From Platerodrilus igneus (taxonomy: Eukaryota; Arthropoda; Insecta; Coleoptera; Lycidae), in NCBI GenBank assembly GCA_036346225.1, contig JARFIW010001489.1, forward strand, positions 434,001 through 498,000: 64,000 nt of DNA, written 5' to 3'. Every line of letters begins with the position of its first letter. The stretch's first letter is position 1. This document shows, piece by piece, positions 45,720 to 58,135 of this stretch. The position numbers and the translations under genes were made by a program. A model generated the notes under the pieces. The model saw nothing but the letters and a program-made list of their open reading frames with translations, did not search any database and was not told the origin of the DNA.

Positions 45720-46342
45720 GTGCTTTGGTAAACGCATGGTTCCGGCAAAACCAGGATACAGGTTCAAGTCCTGTCCAAGACCTTATATTTTCCATTTTTC
45801 AATTACTAGCTCGATTTAAAATGATCATTTGGGCTTTGCATAAAAGTCTAAGTTATTATTTCATCTTATTCACTATAATACGATAGTATTTATCAACTTA
45901 CCTTGAGTAATTAACTACCTAAAATATTTATATATTTAATACTTGGCTTATAGCCATAATTTTGAGCGTAGCTTCCTGTCTATAACTGACATAAGTCAAA
46001 AGCTTGACAATGTCAGATATGATTGACAAAAATGCCAAACGTAATTAAAAGTTAGGTTGATGTATCGTCATGTACACGATTTAAATTTGTAAATTTCCCA
46101 ATTATCGTTATCGGTCTCGGTGGCGTAATTGGTATACGCATGGTACCGGAATTACTAGGATACGGGTTCAAGTCCTGTCCAAAACCTTATATTTTCCATC
46201 TTTCAATTACTAGCTCGATTTGAAATGATCATTTGGGCTTTGCATAAAAGTCTAAGTTATTATTTCATCTTATTCACTATAATACGATAGTATTTATCAA
46301 CTTACCTTGAGTAATTAAGTACCTAAAATATTTATATATATA
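45720..46342 (+). mobile_element. tRNA-like SINE, two direct copies ~400 bp apart
   Basis: The head at 46113-46186 has tRNA-like A-box (TGGCGTAATTGG) and B-box (GGTTCAAGTCC) promoter elements and an imperfect acceptor stem. A more degraded head lies at 45720-45782. Both are followed by the same ~160-base body (TTATATTTTCCAT...TTGAGTAATTAA.TACCTAAAATATTTATAT). RNA polymerase III transcription is expected from the boxes. Confidence 0.75.
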
Positions 46343-49291
46343 CAGGGTGTTTTTTTTAAGTGGGAGGTCACCTGTATATGGAAGACCAATGGTAGAAAGA
46401 AGCTGAAAATTTGCACTAGGAGGTTATCGAATGTGCCCTACACGTCTAAAATAGTTTCGATACGTTAGCACTTCCGGTTATACCGGAAGTCGGTATTACT
46501 ATCGTTATTTTAAACAGAACACCCTGTATATTTATGCATTTTCGAATTCCTTGTTGAATTTTATGTGAACTTTTATAACACAACCATACCTCTATCTAAT
46601 GCCGTTTTTGAGATATTTTGACTTTTAGTAGATTTTTGACATTTGCATGCTGTCACATAAATTGGAATAACTTGAAAGTGAACGAACTTACAAAATTGTT
46701 TTTTTGCAATCACATTCATAATCCTTGATATTATTTCTACGTGCAAATAAAATCTGATTGCAATGTACAGGGTGCTAGAAAATTCATTTTATAATTTGAC
46801 TAATAAAATGTTAAATATTCCGTTTTTTTTAAATGGAACTTACCATATTTTGTTATATTAATCGATTCTATGGAAAAAAATACCTTAGGTATGTAATTAC
46901 AACAATCCATTTATTGTAAGCCGTTTTTGAGTTATTTGCATTAAAAGAGAAAATGCACTAGTTCAGTAACGTAATAACATTTGCTACTACCAAGTAGCTT
47001 TTGTCCGATACATTAACAAAAGAATAATTGGTTATTTTTACGAAACGTCAAATGTAGATAATTCTACGCAGATTGCAATTCCCGTACTGTAGTTATTTAT
47101 GAGGGTTAATCGAAACTTTACAAATCAAGATTATCTCGAAATGATAATTATTTATGGCGAATGTAATAGATTTCTTTGAAGAACTGGCGATATTTTTCAT
47201 CAAATATTTTGTTATATTAATCAATTCTATGGAATTAATATCTTAGTACTTAGAAAGCAGGAAATGCTTTTGCACATTTTAGTTGCCGAAAATGGCAGCG
47301 CAAGAACATTTTTTGAAAAATAATGTTTAAAAACTACACAAACATAGAACAATGTATTTCATCTAACAATATTTTACCTAAAGAAAAATAAATAAAAATA
47401 TAAGAGGTTGTTTATAAATGTTCTATTTGGCGGCCATTTTGATCCAAGCATTTTAAAATGCGTCTTTTAAACTCTTCATTTGTTGCCTTTTGTATTTGCT
47501 CTGGAGTTAAAGAATTTAGAGCATTTAATACTCGTCTTTTTCAATCTTCCTCAGTAGTAGGAGCGTAGGAGAAGACCGTATCTTTTACATACCCCATAGA
47601 AAATAAATCCCAGGAGTAAGATCGGGTGATCGGGGTGGCCATAAGTGAGGTCCGATATTAGCTATAAATTGTTCTTCAAACAAGGCATGTAAGTACTCGG
47701 TTACAACGTTTCCATTGTGCGCAGGAGCACCGTCGTGCTGGTAAAATATTTTACGTATTTCATTAGGTGGGAGGTTGTTTAAATATGCTACAATTTCTCC
47801 ATGCACAATTTCTAAATATCGTTCCCCTGTAAAAAGTGTTCATCGAGAAGAAAAAGAATTACTAAAACAATATGTACTTTACCGTTTAAATTTTCCTGGT
47901 AAAACACTACACATACAATTCGCGAATCTCTAATAGCACAATAAATGTTAAAAGACTATCTTTCCTGAAAATTTGTTATGTATGCTTGGTGAGGATTTTC
48001 TGTGGAACAATGGTGTGAATTATGTCGGTTAAACACTGTTTTTTTGTAAACTTTGCTTCATTGCTCCAAATAATATTTTTCAAAAACTGTTTATCCTCTT
48101 GCGTTCTAAGTAATACAAATTCGCAAAACAACATCCTTCTTTCGAAATCGGTTTCCTTAAGGTGCTGAACAGGATAAAGTGACCAACTTTTAAAATTATT
48201 TGCTTTCAAAATATTGTATATGGAACTACGGTTCATTCCTATATCCTGTACAGCATTATTTAGTGAAGCTCTGCTGCATGAAAATATGCCAATACATTAG
48301 TAACTCCAATTACTTCCTCCGTCACGGTGCTGGTCCTGTTCTTCTTTGTAGTAAATGATCCATTATTCGCACAGTTTTCAAGAATAGTTTCAAGAAGCCT
48401 AACATTCGGCGCTGGCTATTCAGGAAATTTTTGATGTAAGACATCGCAAGTTCCTTGAAGAATTCTGTTGCATTCGCCATAAATAATTATCATTTCGAGA
48501 TCATCTTGATTTGTAAAGTTTCGATTAACCCTCATAAATAACTACAGTACGGGAATTGCAATCTGCGTAGAATTATCTACATTTGACGTTTCGTAAAAAT
48601 AACCAATTATTCTTTTGTTAATGTATCGGACAAAAGCTACTTGATAGTAGCAAATGTTATTACGTTACTGAACTAGTGCATTTTCTCTTTTAATGCAAAT
48701 AACTCAAAAACGGCTTACAATAAATGGATTGTTGTAATTACATACCTAAGGTATTTTTTTCCATAGAATCGATTAATATAACAAAATATGGTAGGTTCCA
48801 TTTCAAAAAAACGGAATATTTGACATTTTATTAGTCAAATTATAAAATGAATTTTCTAGCACCCTGTACATTGCAATCAGATTTTATTTGCACGTAGAAA
48901 TAATATCAAGTATTATTAATGTAATTGCAAAAAAACAATTTTGTAAGTTCGTTCACTTTCTAGTTATTCCAATTTATGTGACAGCGTGCAAATGTCAAAA
49001 ATCTACTAAAAGTCAAAATATCTCGAAAACGGCATTAGATAGAGGCATGGTTGTGTTATAAAAGTTCACATAAAATTCGACAAGGAATTAGAAAATGCAT
49101 AAATATACAGGGTGTTCTATTTAAAATAACGATAGTAATACCGACTTCCGGTATAACCGGAAGTGCTAACGTATCGAAACTATTTTAGACGTGTAGGGCA
49201 CATTCGATAACCTCCTAGTGCAAATTTTCAGCTTCCTTCTACCATTGGTCTTCCATATACAGGTGACCTCCCACTTAAAAAAAACACCCTG
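46343..49291 (-). mobile_element. Mariner-type element with ~0.8-kb terminal inverted repeats
   Basis: Starts and ends CAGGGTGTTTTTTTTAAGTGGG with TA target duplication at 46341-46342 and 49292-49293. The inverted repeats run to about 47165 and from about 48480 (~820 bp each, >95% alike), far longer than normal mariner ends. Shorter CAGGGTG phrases inside the arms (about 46525 and 46770) hint at nested termini. The transposase occupies the middle and begins inside the right arm. Confidence 0.92.
47411..48490 (-). pseudogene. Mariner-type transposase, broken and catalytically dead
   Basis: Several frames together give a full-length mariner-like order: a helix-turn-helix part (LNNAVQDIGMNRSSIYNIL), LKETDFERRMLFCEFVLLR, then the DDE blocks IIWSNEAKFT, IFYQHDGAPAHNGNVVTEYL, and HLWPPRSPDLTPGIYFLWG, then a C-terminal tail through SLTPEQIQKATNEEFKRRI. 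The first catalytic aspartate is asparagine (WSNEA for the usual WSDEA) and the third block has GIYFLW where LDFFLW is usual, so two of three catalytic residues are lost. Frameshifts occur between blocks. The N-terminus lies inside the terminal inverted repeat. Confidence 0.87.
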
Positions 49292-49293
49292 TA

Positions 49294-50919
49294 TATATTT
49301 TCTACTCTGTATAAACATTCCATTAGCACAGAAATGTAAAAATACATACCAGTTAAAAAAAATGAAAACGAAGCCACTATTAATGTTAAGTTACCCGCTG
49401 GTCGACCATACGACAAGCGGGCAGACACGCGCGGTCAGTTCCAAAGTTTTGTTACAACTACCCCTTTTACAAGGAAAACAGATGAAGGTAGAAATTAAGA
49501 TTGATATTAATAAGGCATTTGGAAATGCACTTAACAGGATCCGTACAGAATGTTTCCAGCCCTAAATATATACAAGAAGAAAATAAGACATAATATGTAC
49601 AGTATTTTTACTTGCTCTTTGAAATGCACTTCCTAAAAGTAAAATCGTAACAGTAAATTTAAGTAACCTAACCCCTAAACTGAAATGAACCAAGTGTTAA
49701 ACTTAATCTAGATAGTAATTTAGTATACAAGTTCTTGACGTTAGCGTTTCGTAATACTAATTTTAAAACTGTAAAATTGCTGTAACACTAGCTTCGGTTT
49801 ATATTAATTGTGACAAAATCAATCACGTTATCACTTGTACACTATGGAAGTACATTCATAGCATGCAGTCTATAATTTATTGTGTCATACTCACGAGTAT
49901 GAAAACTAAAGCATTTAAGTGGTTATCAACCAACAAAAGAAATAGTTAGATTTCATAGCAGCATCAAGAAAAAGAAAATAAATAATTGTACCTTAAAAAG
50001 AGCAGCTGCTTGCCAGTTGTACCTTAGCGGATTTGAAGGTACGTATATGCACTTGCCGCCAGATTGGATAGTCAATGAAACAATTTAACTAGACTAAGTT
50101 ATTTAATAAACATTGAAGTAAAACGAAGCATCTTAATTTGCACCACGGTGTTACAGAGTTCCATTACAGTAGAGAACGCTGTATAGAATAGCAAGACTTT
50201 TTAAAACTCAGTCTGCATTTAGAAAACAACGTGTTTTCATTTCTAAAACAATTCCCATCATAAAATGTAAAGTGTTATGGAAAGCACCTGCAAGTATTTC
50301 CAATAAAACAGCTGCAAAGCATTCGCAGAATATGATTTGCAAATAAAGACCAATTATTGATAACACAACGACTTACATGAACATTGCTCGTAAACGTTAA
50401 CATATGTGAGATAACAGAATACCGTTGATAAAATTTCTTAGTAAACTATATATAACAAACTCATTCAAAATGTTCATTTACGATGCAGGTAGTTGATACG
50501 TATTTCAAAGAATTTATAAGGTGGCTTTTAGCCTTTTAAAGAGACTATTCAAATTAGTTTAACGATATGTAGATGTTTACTTATTTCGGGGAATTTATAA
50601 CGCGGCCTTTTTACCCTTTGCTAAAACAAAGCAAACTATTATAGAATAGATTCCAAGTATTTACCGTTGTAATAAACACTATAAGATTTCATAGGAGGCT
50701 TAAATAAATACTCAATTCAATTGAAAGGAGGTCGAACTTGTCGATTGATAATTCGTATGAGTTGAAATAACATAAAAAGTGCAAGGTCGTTTAAGCTCGA
50801 AATTTTAGGAGGCGCTTCTTAAAAAAAACGTAAAACAAGGTAGTTGGAAATTAATGTTTATATAGAGCATGCAGAAATCAATCGTTTTCAAAAACTTTAT
50901 GTAACAAATTACTGAAGTC
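49294..50919. other. Mostly empty; one coding-like segment at 49352-49565
   Basis: A stretch at about 49352-49450 reads NENEATINVKLPAGRPYDKR, then ADTRGQFQSFVTTTPF in one plus-strand frame. It looks like protein sequence with mixed composition, but I cannot assign it and the frame closes near 49500. The remainder is AT-rich and empty. Confidence 0.3.
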
Positions 50920-51335
50920 ATACATGTTGAAAAGAGCACTGTATGGCTGTGAAACGTGGAGAGTAGGAAAAGCAAATAGGAAAAAGAAGTTTTTGAAATG
51001 TGGTGCTACAAATGTGTGATAAAGATACCGTGGACAGACAAAGTTAAGAACAAAGAGGTACTAGAAATGGTAGGGGAAGAAAGAAATATGTGGAAAGCAG
51101 TAAAAAACAGGATAGATAGGATACATACTAAGGAAGTAGCGCAAAATATGATAGAAGCAGGGAAGAGAAAAATGGAGCTAGAAGTAGACTTAGATTAAAC
51201 TGTTGCACACAGACAGTGATGGATGTAGGCTGTAAGGATTTTAGGGAAATGTGTAGGCTAACTCTGAATAGAAAACAATGGAGGTACGCGTACAAACAAA
51301 TCTTTTGAATTGAAGACCCAATGATGATGAAACCT
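50920..51335 (+). pseudogene. LINE ORF2 C-terminal end and 3' tail
   Basis: Reads LKRALYGCETWRVGKANRKK, then FEMWCYKCVIKIPWTDKVKN, then KEVLEMVGEERNMWKAVK: the C-terminal region common in insect non-LTR ORF2 proteins (YGCETW and FEMWCYRR...KIPWTDRV-type blocks). The tail ends ...GAAGACCCAATGATGATGAA, the same end seen at 44992 on the other strand. Everything upstream is missing: a normal 5'-truncated insertion. Confidence 0.83.
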
Positions 51336-51853
51336 ATTTAGGGTGTTATTTATAACAAAAGAGCAGTTTACACATATCTTTGATAGCAGGTATATTTTTA
51401 AAGTTAATAAACTCGCTAGTGAGAGTACTCTGGCCCTGGAAATTGAAAAAACTTTATTTTAAGCATAAGTTGAAACTTCTTTCTTTTTATGATTTATACC
51501 TCAATAATTTTCATTTTTCAATATTATTATATGGAAATATTTGTATTCTAAAAATTTCAAGATAAAAATACTAATCTGTTCAAGCAGGAGAGTGTTTATG
51601 TTCTAACAACTATCGAGGAAGTGTTTTTTTTATTTAGACACAAAATTGACACACACACGCGTGCGCATATACCCAAACACGCCCACACGCATGCTTACCG
51701 TGCTTATTTTTCTAGCTTAACAACAAATATGCTGTGAATTTTAAGAAAATGAAATAAAACAAAGGAAACCCAAGAAACACTTATGAACAATCCTCTATAC
51801 ATTCAAAAACATATTTCTTTTACACACATTATCTACGTAATCTACTTACACAC

Positions 51854-51895
<42 letters not shown>

Positions 51896-54800
51896 CACAC
51901 ACACACTGATATAAATAACGCTTATAAATGCAATTTATAGCTCGAACTTAGAAAAAAACAGTATTTTATTCTACTTAGATATTAATGGAATCTTCACCTA
52001 ATGCTTGTTAATTATTAGAAAACCCCGAATGTCACATAATTTTCTATAAAATTTCTTTCCATATAATAAATATTCCTATATTACTCCGTATAAATGTAGA
52101 CTATCAACGAAGTTGAGCAGAAATTTTTGTAGAGGTCAAAACGCATCGAGCCCTGACCTCAAAATTGCTAAAATCGAACTATCCATTCACAAATAATTTT
52201 TATACGTTAAATAAAAACCTGTCCTAGCTTAATCTACTTAATAGTACAGAAATGTCTTTTTAGGTATTAAACAAAGTTGTATTTGCGCTTTGAATTGTCA
52301 AATTTCTGATGATTTTCTTTATGACTCCGGTTTTGGGCTACTTAACAGATCACTTCTATTGAAATTAACTGCGTCGAATCCTTTTTGGTTCCAAATTTTT
52401 AGATTTCCTTTTTTAATTAATTTCTATACATTGAAATATCTTACATCAGTTTTGGAAAGTACTTTTTACAGATTAAAGTGGCGGGAGCCTTTCCACCAAG
52501 ATACCTTGTCATTTATATTGTAGCAATAAGTCGCTGTCATTATCCATAAAATAATTATATATAAATGATCAAATACTTATAACTTACGTTTAAAACTTCA
52601 ATGTTAGCTTTTGAACGCCGAAAGAATGAACGAATCGCTCTAATTTACTTCTGTCTTTATATAATAAAATAATGTTAATACGCTATCGGCATTGAACCTC
52701 CTGATTACATTTTAGAAGTATTAGACATCCGTTTAATGTAGCAGTTACTCACACTTTCGCGTTCTTATCTCTTTAATAAACTGTCAGTTTTAAACTTATG
52801 GCGATCGTAAAAAATTTCCTACCCTTTCCGACGAGCTTCTGTATAACCATTAAAAACTCGTTAGCTTATCTGGTTTTATAGTCTTCTTGGTATCATCGTG
52901 TTCCCCAAATTAAGTCGTTTATTCTCGACAGAAAATAATTAGTTGTCCTTTGTTTATTTATCAATGATTTGTGACTTCAGGAAGACTCTCGAAAGAAGGC
53001 AGTATTTTTCGTTTTGTATTAAATATAGTAATTATAATGCATTTCAGAACCGCCGCGAAATTGATTTCTTTGAAAAAAAACTACTTTGCATTAATACTCG
53101 CAATTATGCTAACGTTTATTGTGGTATTTCTAAAGAGGATTGAGCTCACATTTTAGACTAGTTTTACAATCTTTTCAGTCTGCATAAATAAAAAGTAAAA
53201 CTTTTATTTTTTAGGAGAATAAATTTTTGTACACGGATTTTTATATTAACATAATGAATGAATGCCTTTGTATTTCCACGGATTTTGAAATTGGGCTTCG
53301 TCCTTAAATAGTATCTCACAACAATATATGTACTTAAAGCGTGATATTTTGCATGGAATTTCATTTTATGTGCTAAGAGAATACGTTTCTCTTACTAAAA
53401 TTATTATTTTACAGGGTATTTAAATATTGGAAAATTTTAATTTTTCCGGGTTGGCTCGGGTTTTTCTAACAGAATGTGGCGGTCAATAACCTCTTGTGAC
53501 TTCATTAATACTTAATTTTTTCCCAAATTAAAATATAAAATTTAAAATCAATTCTGCCGAGGATAAGTTAGACGTCATATTTCTGCATTGATGATTAATT
53601 TTTTATTTTTATCTCTAACTACTTACTATATACAACTATTTCTATTAGAATTATAATACACACGCATAATTCTTTTCTTACATTGGCCTTTTTCTTTAAT
53701 CACAAACTTCTTTCACAATATATCAACTTCAACTTAATATCCTCCAACTCCTTTCATTACCTGAATTTTCTTATCGTCCTTATTTGCTTCTTATTCACTT
53801 CTATTTACACAATGATGTATTCTGCGCATAAATAGACGCTTTTTAAGAGATTCATACAAAAGGCACTCATTAGGTATCGTGTACGAGTAGATACGTCATT
53901 ATTATAAAAGGTTTTCATGTTTGCAAATTATGGGGGGATAGGTTTGGGGCCTCTTGGAACGGCTTTTTAAAAAGACTTCTTCCAAAAAAATTTTCTATAA
54001 ATTTTATTTAAACAGAAATTACAATGTGAATTTTAATAACAGATACGTTATATGCAGTAACGTATTGAAATCAAAAATATTCTAAGTTGACATTCACTAT
54101 TTAAATTAACTAATATTAGGGTGAGTAGCTAAACAACCAACAATGTTAAAGTTGTGAAGCTCGAAATTGACTGGCCATCTTGGGCTCCTGAGAGTATTTA
54201 TGCTATCCCTGTCTCTCACATTGCTTATGGGAACTGGAGTTCCCATGTCTGCTATTTCTTTATTCAATACAAAGTATTACTTCTTAGTAATCTTAATTCT
54301 AACAATAAGTTTCTTATAATCTATTGTGATCTGCACATGCAGTGTCATGTTACGTCTGGAATACAAAGTATTCACATCCGTTCTCATGTGTGGTTTATCG
54401 ATTTCCATTAACCTTTTGTAATAGGTCCTTCAATTATACATTGTAAATATCTAACTTACGATTTAATAATTCCATTTGATTACATATATATCCTAATTTG
54501 GGGGATATGTAACTAGCGTATTCATTTAAAGTATCAGTCGATATTCAAAGAAACAAGGAAAATGTATTTTAATTAAAAAATAGCTTGAAACCGTGTTCAT
54601 TGACTATTCTAGAATATTCGGGTGCTAAAGTGGAACAGAAAAGATAAGCGACATCGTGCAAATTAGAAGCCATAAATCTTGTAAGATAACACGTAGGTAA
54701 ATAGAACTAATTGGTAGCATTAGGTCGAAAAACAACAAAGGTCTAAAGGCAGAGTTTACTAGATTATTCTAGATGTGTGATGTAGCACAAAGGCTCGAGT

Positions 54801-55480
54801 AAATAACCAAGTAAAAGCGGATCAAAAAGGATCTGATAGGAAGCTGTTCAGTACTCATTTAAACGCCATAATGTCGTCGAATTAGTCATAATATATCATG
54901 TAGTAAAATATCACAGTTTTGCAGTTAGAATTATTTTATTTGAACAGTGACAGAGATGTGTTTTAAATATACAGAAGTGCAAAAGATTAATTGCAAGTAC
55001 GTAAAATAATTAAATAATGATTGACTGGCAAGCTAAAGTTTTAATTTGAATAAACGCATATATGGATTTAGAATGCAATGGCATTTAAAAGGCTAATTTA
55101 ACAATTTCAACAACTTAGATATGGACGGACGACGATGTGCCAACCAGATGCAACAAGAGCGACCAATAAAATTTACACAATAAAGTAAAAATTACATTTT
55201 TAAAATTTTAAAATGGGCATCTCTATTTATTATTTAAGTCGTATGATAAGAGTTTTTTTGTGTACTAATGTTTGAAATTAGAGTAAAATGTGCACAAGTT
55301 GATAATTTGTTTATAAAAGCGTGCAAGCCCCCAGTGAGGTTTTGCCATTATAAAAAGTATATTAAACCTAACCGATCAGATACGTTTAAAATCCGATTTT
55401 ATGGGGTAGACATCTATCTTATCCTGACCACTTTTGTACATAATAAGAGTTAATTAAGGTGTTAATGGTGAATAAAATTA
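51336..55480. other. No recognisable gene; (CA)n tract and dispersed repeat
   Basis: AT-rich. A (CA)n microsatellite lies at about 51855-51905 and a mixed CA/CG stretch at 51648-51700. Sequence at 53410-53520 (TTGGAAAATTTTAATTTTTCCGGGTTGG...CTCTTGTGACTT) is repeated at 38855-38935, a dispersed family. The plus-strand frame at 54154-54411 has no recognisable domain. Confidence 0.45.
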
Positions 55481-55740
55481 GTAGGGTAGCTAAGCCGCTT
55501 TGGCAACAGAGATCCACAGCAAGATATGTATACGCCGATTCGAGAACAATATAAACAGCTAAGCCGCTTTGGGAAACAAAACGTGCAGCAAGATATGTAT
55601 ACGCCGCTTTGAGAACAAAATTGTCTTTGTGTGTAAATTTGTTGCGTCGGGGGGTCGTTAGGTCTTTGGGGTGTGTGTTCGGCGGGGTCGTTAGATTTTT
55701 GTCGTGGGGTGGTGCGCGTACGCTGGGGTGGAGATATTTT
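55481..55740 (+). repeat. Candidate Polinton terminus: 69-bp tandem repeat plus G-rich leader
   Basis: GCTAAGCCGCTTTGG...AAGATATGTATACGCCG...GAGAACAA occurs twice at 69-base spacing (55489 and 55558), preceded by AGTAGGGTA. It is followed by a G/T-rich stretch (55640-55735) whose composition differs from everything around. Polinton termini begin with AG and often carry internal tandem repeats, so this is my best candidate for the left terminal inverted repeat. Its partner would lie beyond the window. Confidence 0.45.
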
Positions 55741-56000
55741 CTTAAGAATTTTTTTTAGCAGCGTTCCCGACGTTAAATATTAAATATTAAATTTAAAAAA
55801 AATGTTGTGTGTGTAGAAAATGGAGTTCACGTGTTGGTTCGTATTTTTCTGGGGTAGGTTAAGCTAAAAATTAAAACGCCGCGGTGAAGAATTTTTTTAA
55901 TATTAGGCAAACGCGTGCAAGTGGTAAAGAGTGTTTTAGCTCTCCTCATAAGCTGCGTTTTGTACGAAGTAGAAAATAAAATTAAGAAAATATACGAAAT

Positions 56001-56303
56001 GTTATATGATGGAGGTCAAATTTTTAAACGTCTGCAGGTAAAATCTTGTAAAAAGAAGTCGTTCACTTCTCGCAATTTCAATGTCACGATAAAATACTAA
56101 GAATTTGCATGCAGTCGAATATAACAACGTGTTTGGAATTATAAATCTATGGTTATATGATGGAGGTCAAATTTTTAAACGTCTGCAGGTAAAATCTTGT
56201 AAAAAAGAAGTCGTTCACTTCTCACAATTTCAATGTCACGATAAAATACTAAGGATCTGCATGCAGTCGAATATAACCTCGTGTTTGGAATTATAAATCT
56301 ATG
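56001..56303 (+). repeat. 151-bp tandem duplication with coding-like content
   Basis: Two copies, 56001-56151 and 56152-56302, about 95% alike. In each, a frame reads LYDGGQIFKRLQVKSCKK; in copy 2 it stays open into HFSQFQCHDKILRICMQSN, while copy 1 is shifted by one base in an A-run. An upstream in-frame hydrophobic stretch (VKSVLALLISCVLYEV) precedes copy 1. Possibly a small secreted or membrane protein gene. Family unknown. Confidence 0.5.
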
Positions 56304-56613
56304 GTAATATATATGTAAATCACACCGACATTCGACTTTTAATATAATGTATTTAATTAACATAAAGTGTGTTTGCAAAAACATTTCAAGACAGGTATGT
56401 CGTATAATTCCTTTTGGTTACATCATCCCAAAATAATTTATACAAGAACACTAAACTTGCTTCTATCAAGGATTTCTTGCTTATGGATTAACTTTTACAA
56501 CTCAAGGTGTAGCATCAAGGTTTTAACGTCACTCTCAAACTATAGAACTTAATAATAATAGTTTTCCTTAGCACCAATATCATTTAGAAAATATGTGTTT
56601 CTTTAATATTTAT

Positions 56614-56969
56614 TTATTGAATATTTTGCTCCAAAAATTCATTTAAAACCGTTAATAAATCTTCGTTATTTTCTGGGGACCATGGTTGTGGTGGTTGTGG
56701 TGGTGGTGATGGCATTCGTGGTGGTGGTGTATGATAGACTGCCACCTCCGTATATCGCATATTACTGTAACAATAAGAAAAAATAAACCTAAGTTTTATT
56801 ATATAACAATTTTTTCAGTAGTAAATAAAAAATTGAAAATTAGTTTATAGAAATAAATATTTGTTACTTACGGGTTTAAAAGTCTTAGCATCCTACGCTT
56901 CACCGTCGGCTTTGCAAACCATGGTACCCCAGTTTTGTTTGTTGGCGTGACTACTGCTGTAGGTTTCAT
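56614..56969 (-). CDS. Two-exon small protein (82 aa), unknown
   Basis: Exon 1 runs 56969-56872 from an ATG (MKPTAVVTPTNKTGVPWF, then a basic KPTVKRRMLRLLN). The donor GTAAGT follows directly. Exon 2 runs 56764-56614 after an acceptor ending TTGTTACAG; it carries a proline-rich run (TPPPRMPSPPPQPPQPWSP) and an acidic leucine-rich end (NEDLLTVLNEFLEQ). The 105-base intron is AT-rich, the phases agree, and the joined length is 249 bases including the stop. I recognise no domain. It lies between the candidate terminus and the structural genes of the Polinton, on the structural-gene strand. Its small size, basic N-terminus and proline-rich middle would fit an adaptor or regulatory protein, but that is a guess. 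Confidence 0.6.
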
Positions 56970-57568
56970 TTTGTTAGTTAATGGTTAAACTTGGTGTATT
57001 ATATATATATATACATAGAAATGTTATAAACTTATAAGCAAGGTTATATTTTAAATTTTTATTGCTAAAACCATGAATAATTTTATATCCACATCAACCG
57101 TGTACTATTCAGAATCCTGTTTGATATATGCAATTGATGTAGTTATTTGGTCATGATAAAACATCAACACTGTATTTAGCATACTAATTTTTGAAGAATT
57201 TACATGTATTAACTTTTTATAATTTAAGGTGTAGCATCAGGTATTCTTTCTTTGCGTCATTCTCAAACGATAGAAGTTAATAATAGCGTTCATTAGCATC
57301 AAGGTTACAAAGTTGCATATGAGATTAAAATGTAAATTTTAATGGTTTTTCTACAAAACGTAAATAATTTTATAACCACATTGGAATGTTTTAATGCATA
57401 AATTAAATATAATGGGATTGTATATAATTATACAATCGCATAAATTTTAAAAAGTAATCACGTCGTTTCTATGTGGGGAATCTTGTTGCAAAGCATATAA
57501 ATACGTAGACATTGAGTTAAGATGTTAGTTTCTGTTTGTTATTGAACAGCCAGCGTCAATATTGCAAA

Positions 57569-58077
57569 ATGAATACTTCAATAGTGTTAGATGTTCAAGG
57601 GTTCAAAACTGTAAACAATAAATTCATATATAAAGAAATCGCTATTGTTCCATTATTGGCATCATCAAATGATGTAGTACATACATCCTAAAACCACCGC
57701 ATCCATGGGGTGAATTATTGATAGACCATAAACGTCAAAATGCATGGCTAATAGAAAATTTTCATGGTATTAAGTGGGAGTGTGGTGAGTTGCCCTATGG
57801 ATGCTTGCAACATGTATTAAGTCCAATATTAAATGAAGCGACGCATATATATGTAAAGGGGTTAGAAAAACGGGCATGGGTAATGTCCGAATTTTCTAAC
57901 CTCAACATCATCAATGTTGAAGCTTTGGGGTGTCCACCTTCTTTACAAGAGTTAAAGGAGTGGAATTGCCCCAACACTTCAAAATGTTCATATCACGCAA
58001 GACGTTGCACATCATTCAGTTGTGCAGCGGAAAATGCGATTGTACTGAAGTATTGGATGAATAATTATAATCAATAA
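57569..58077 (+). CDS. Unknown ~165-codon protein, one frameshift
   Basis: Starts MNTSIVLDVQGFKTVNNKF and stays open to a TAA at about 57689. A one-base shift there gives a frame reading LKPPHPWGELLIDHKRQNAW and on through ENFHGIKWECGELPY, ATHIYVKGLEKRAWV, and a cysteine-rich end (CPNTSKCSYHARRCTSFSC). The layout (LDVQGF start, FHG.KW block, IYVKGLEK block, Cys-rich tail) matches my impression of a small protein recurrent in insect virus-like elements; an RNase H-like exonuclease fold is possible because of the LD-x-Q-G-F start, but that is not demonstrated. It is just upstream of, and in the same direction as, the ORF at 58136. Confidence 0.6.
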
Positions 58078-58135
58078 TTCAACCGGCAAAATCCACCATC
58101 GTAAATAGTTAGAGTTTTGCGTTCAAAGTAGAAAC

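Noticed and set aside
46113..46186. Functional tRNA gene
   Set aside because: The acceptor stem has mismatches and a related head with the same body lies 400 bp upstream; a SINE fits better.
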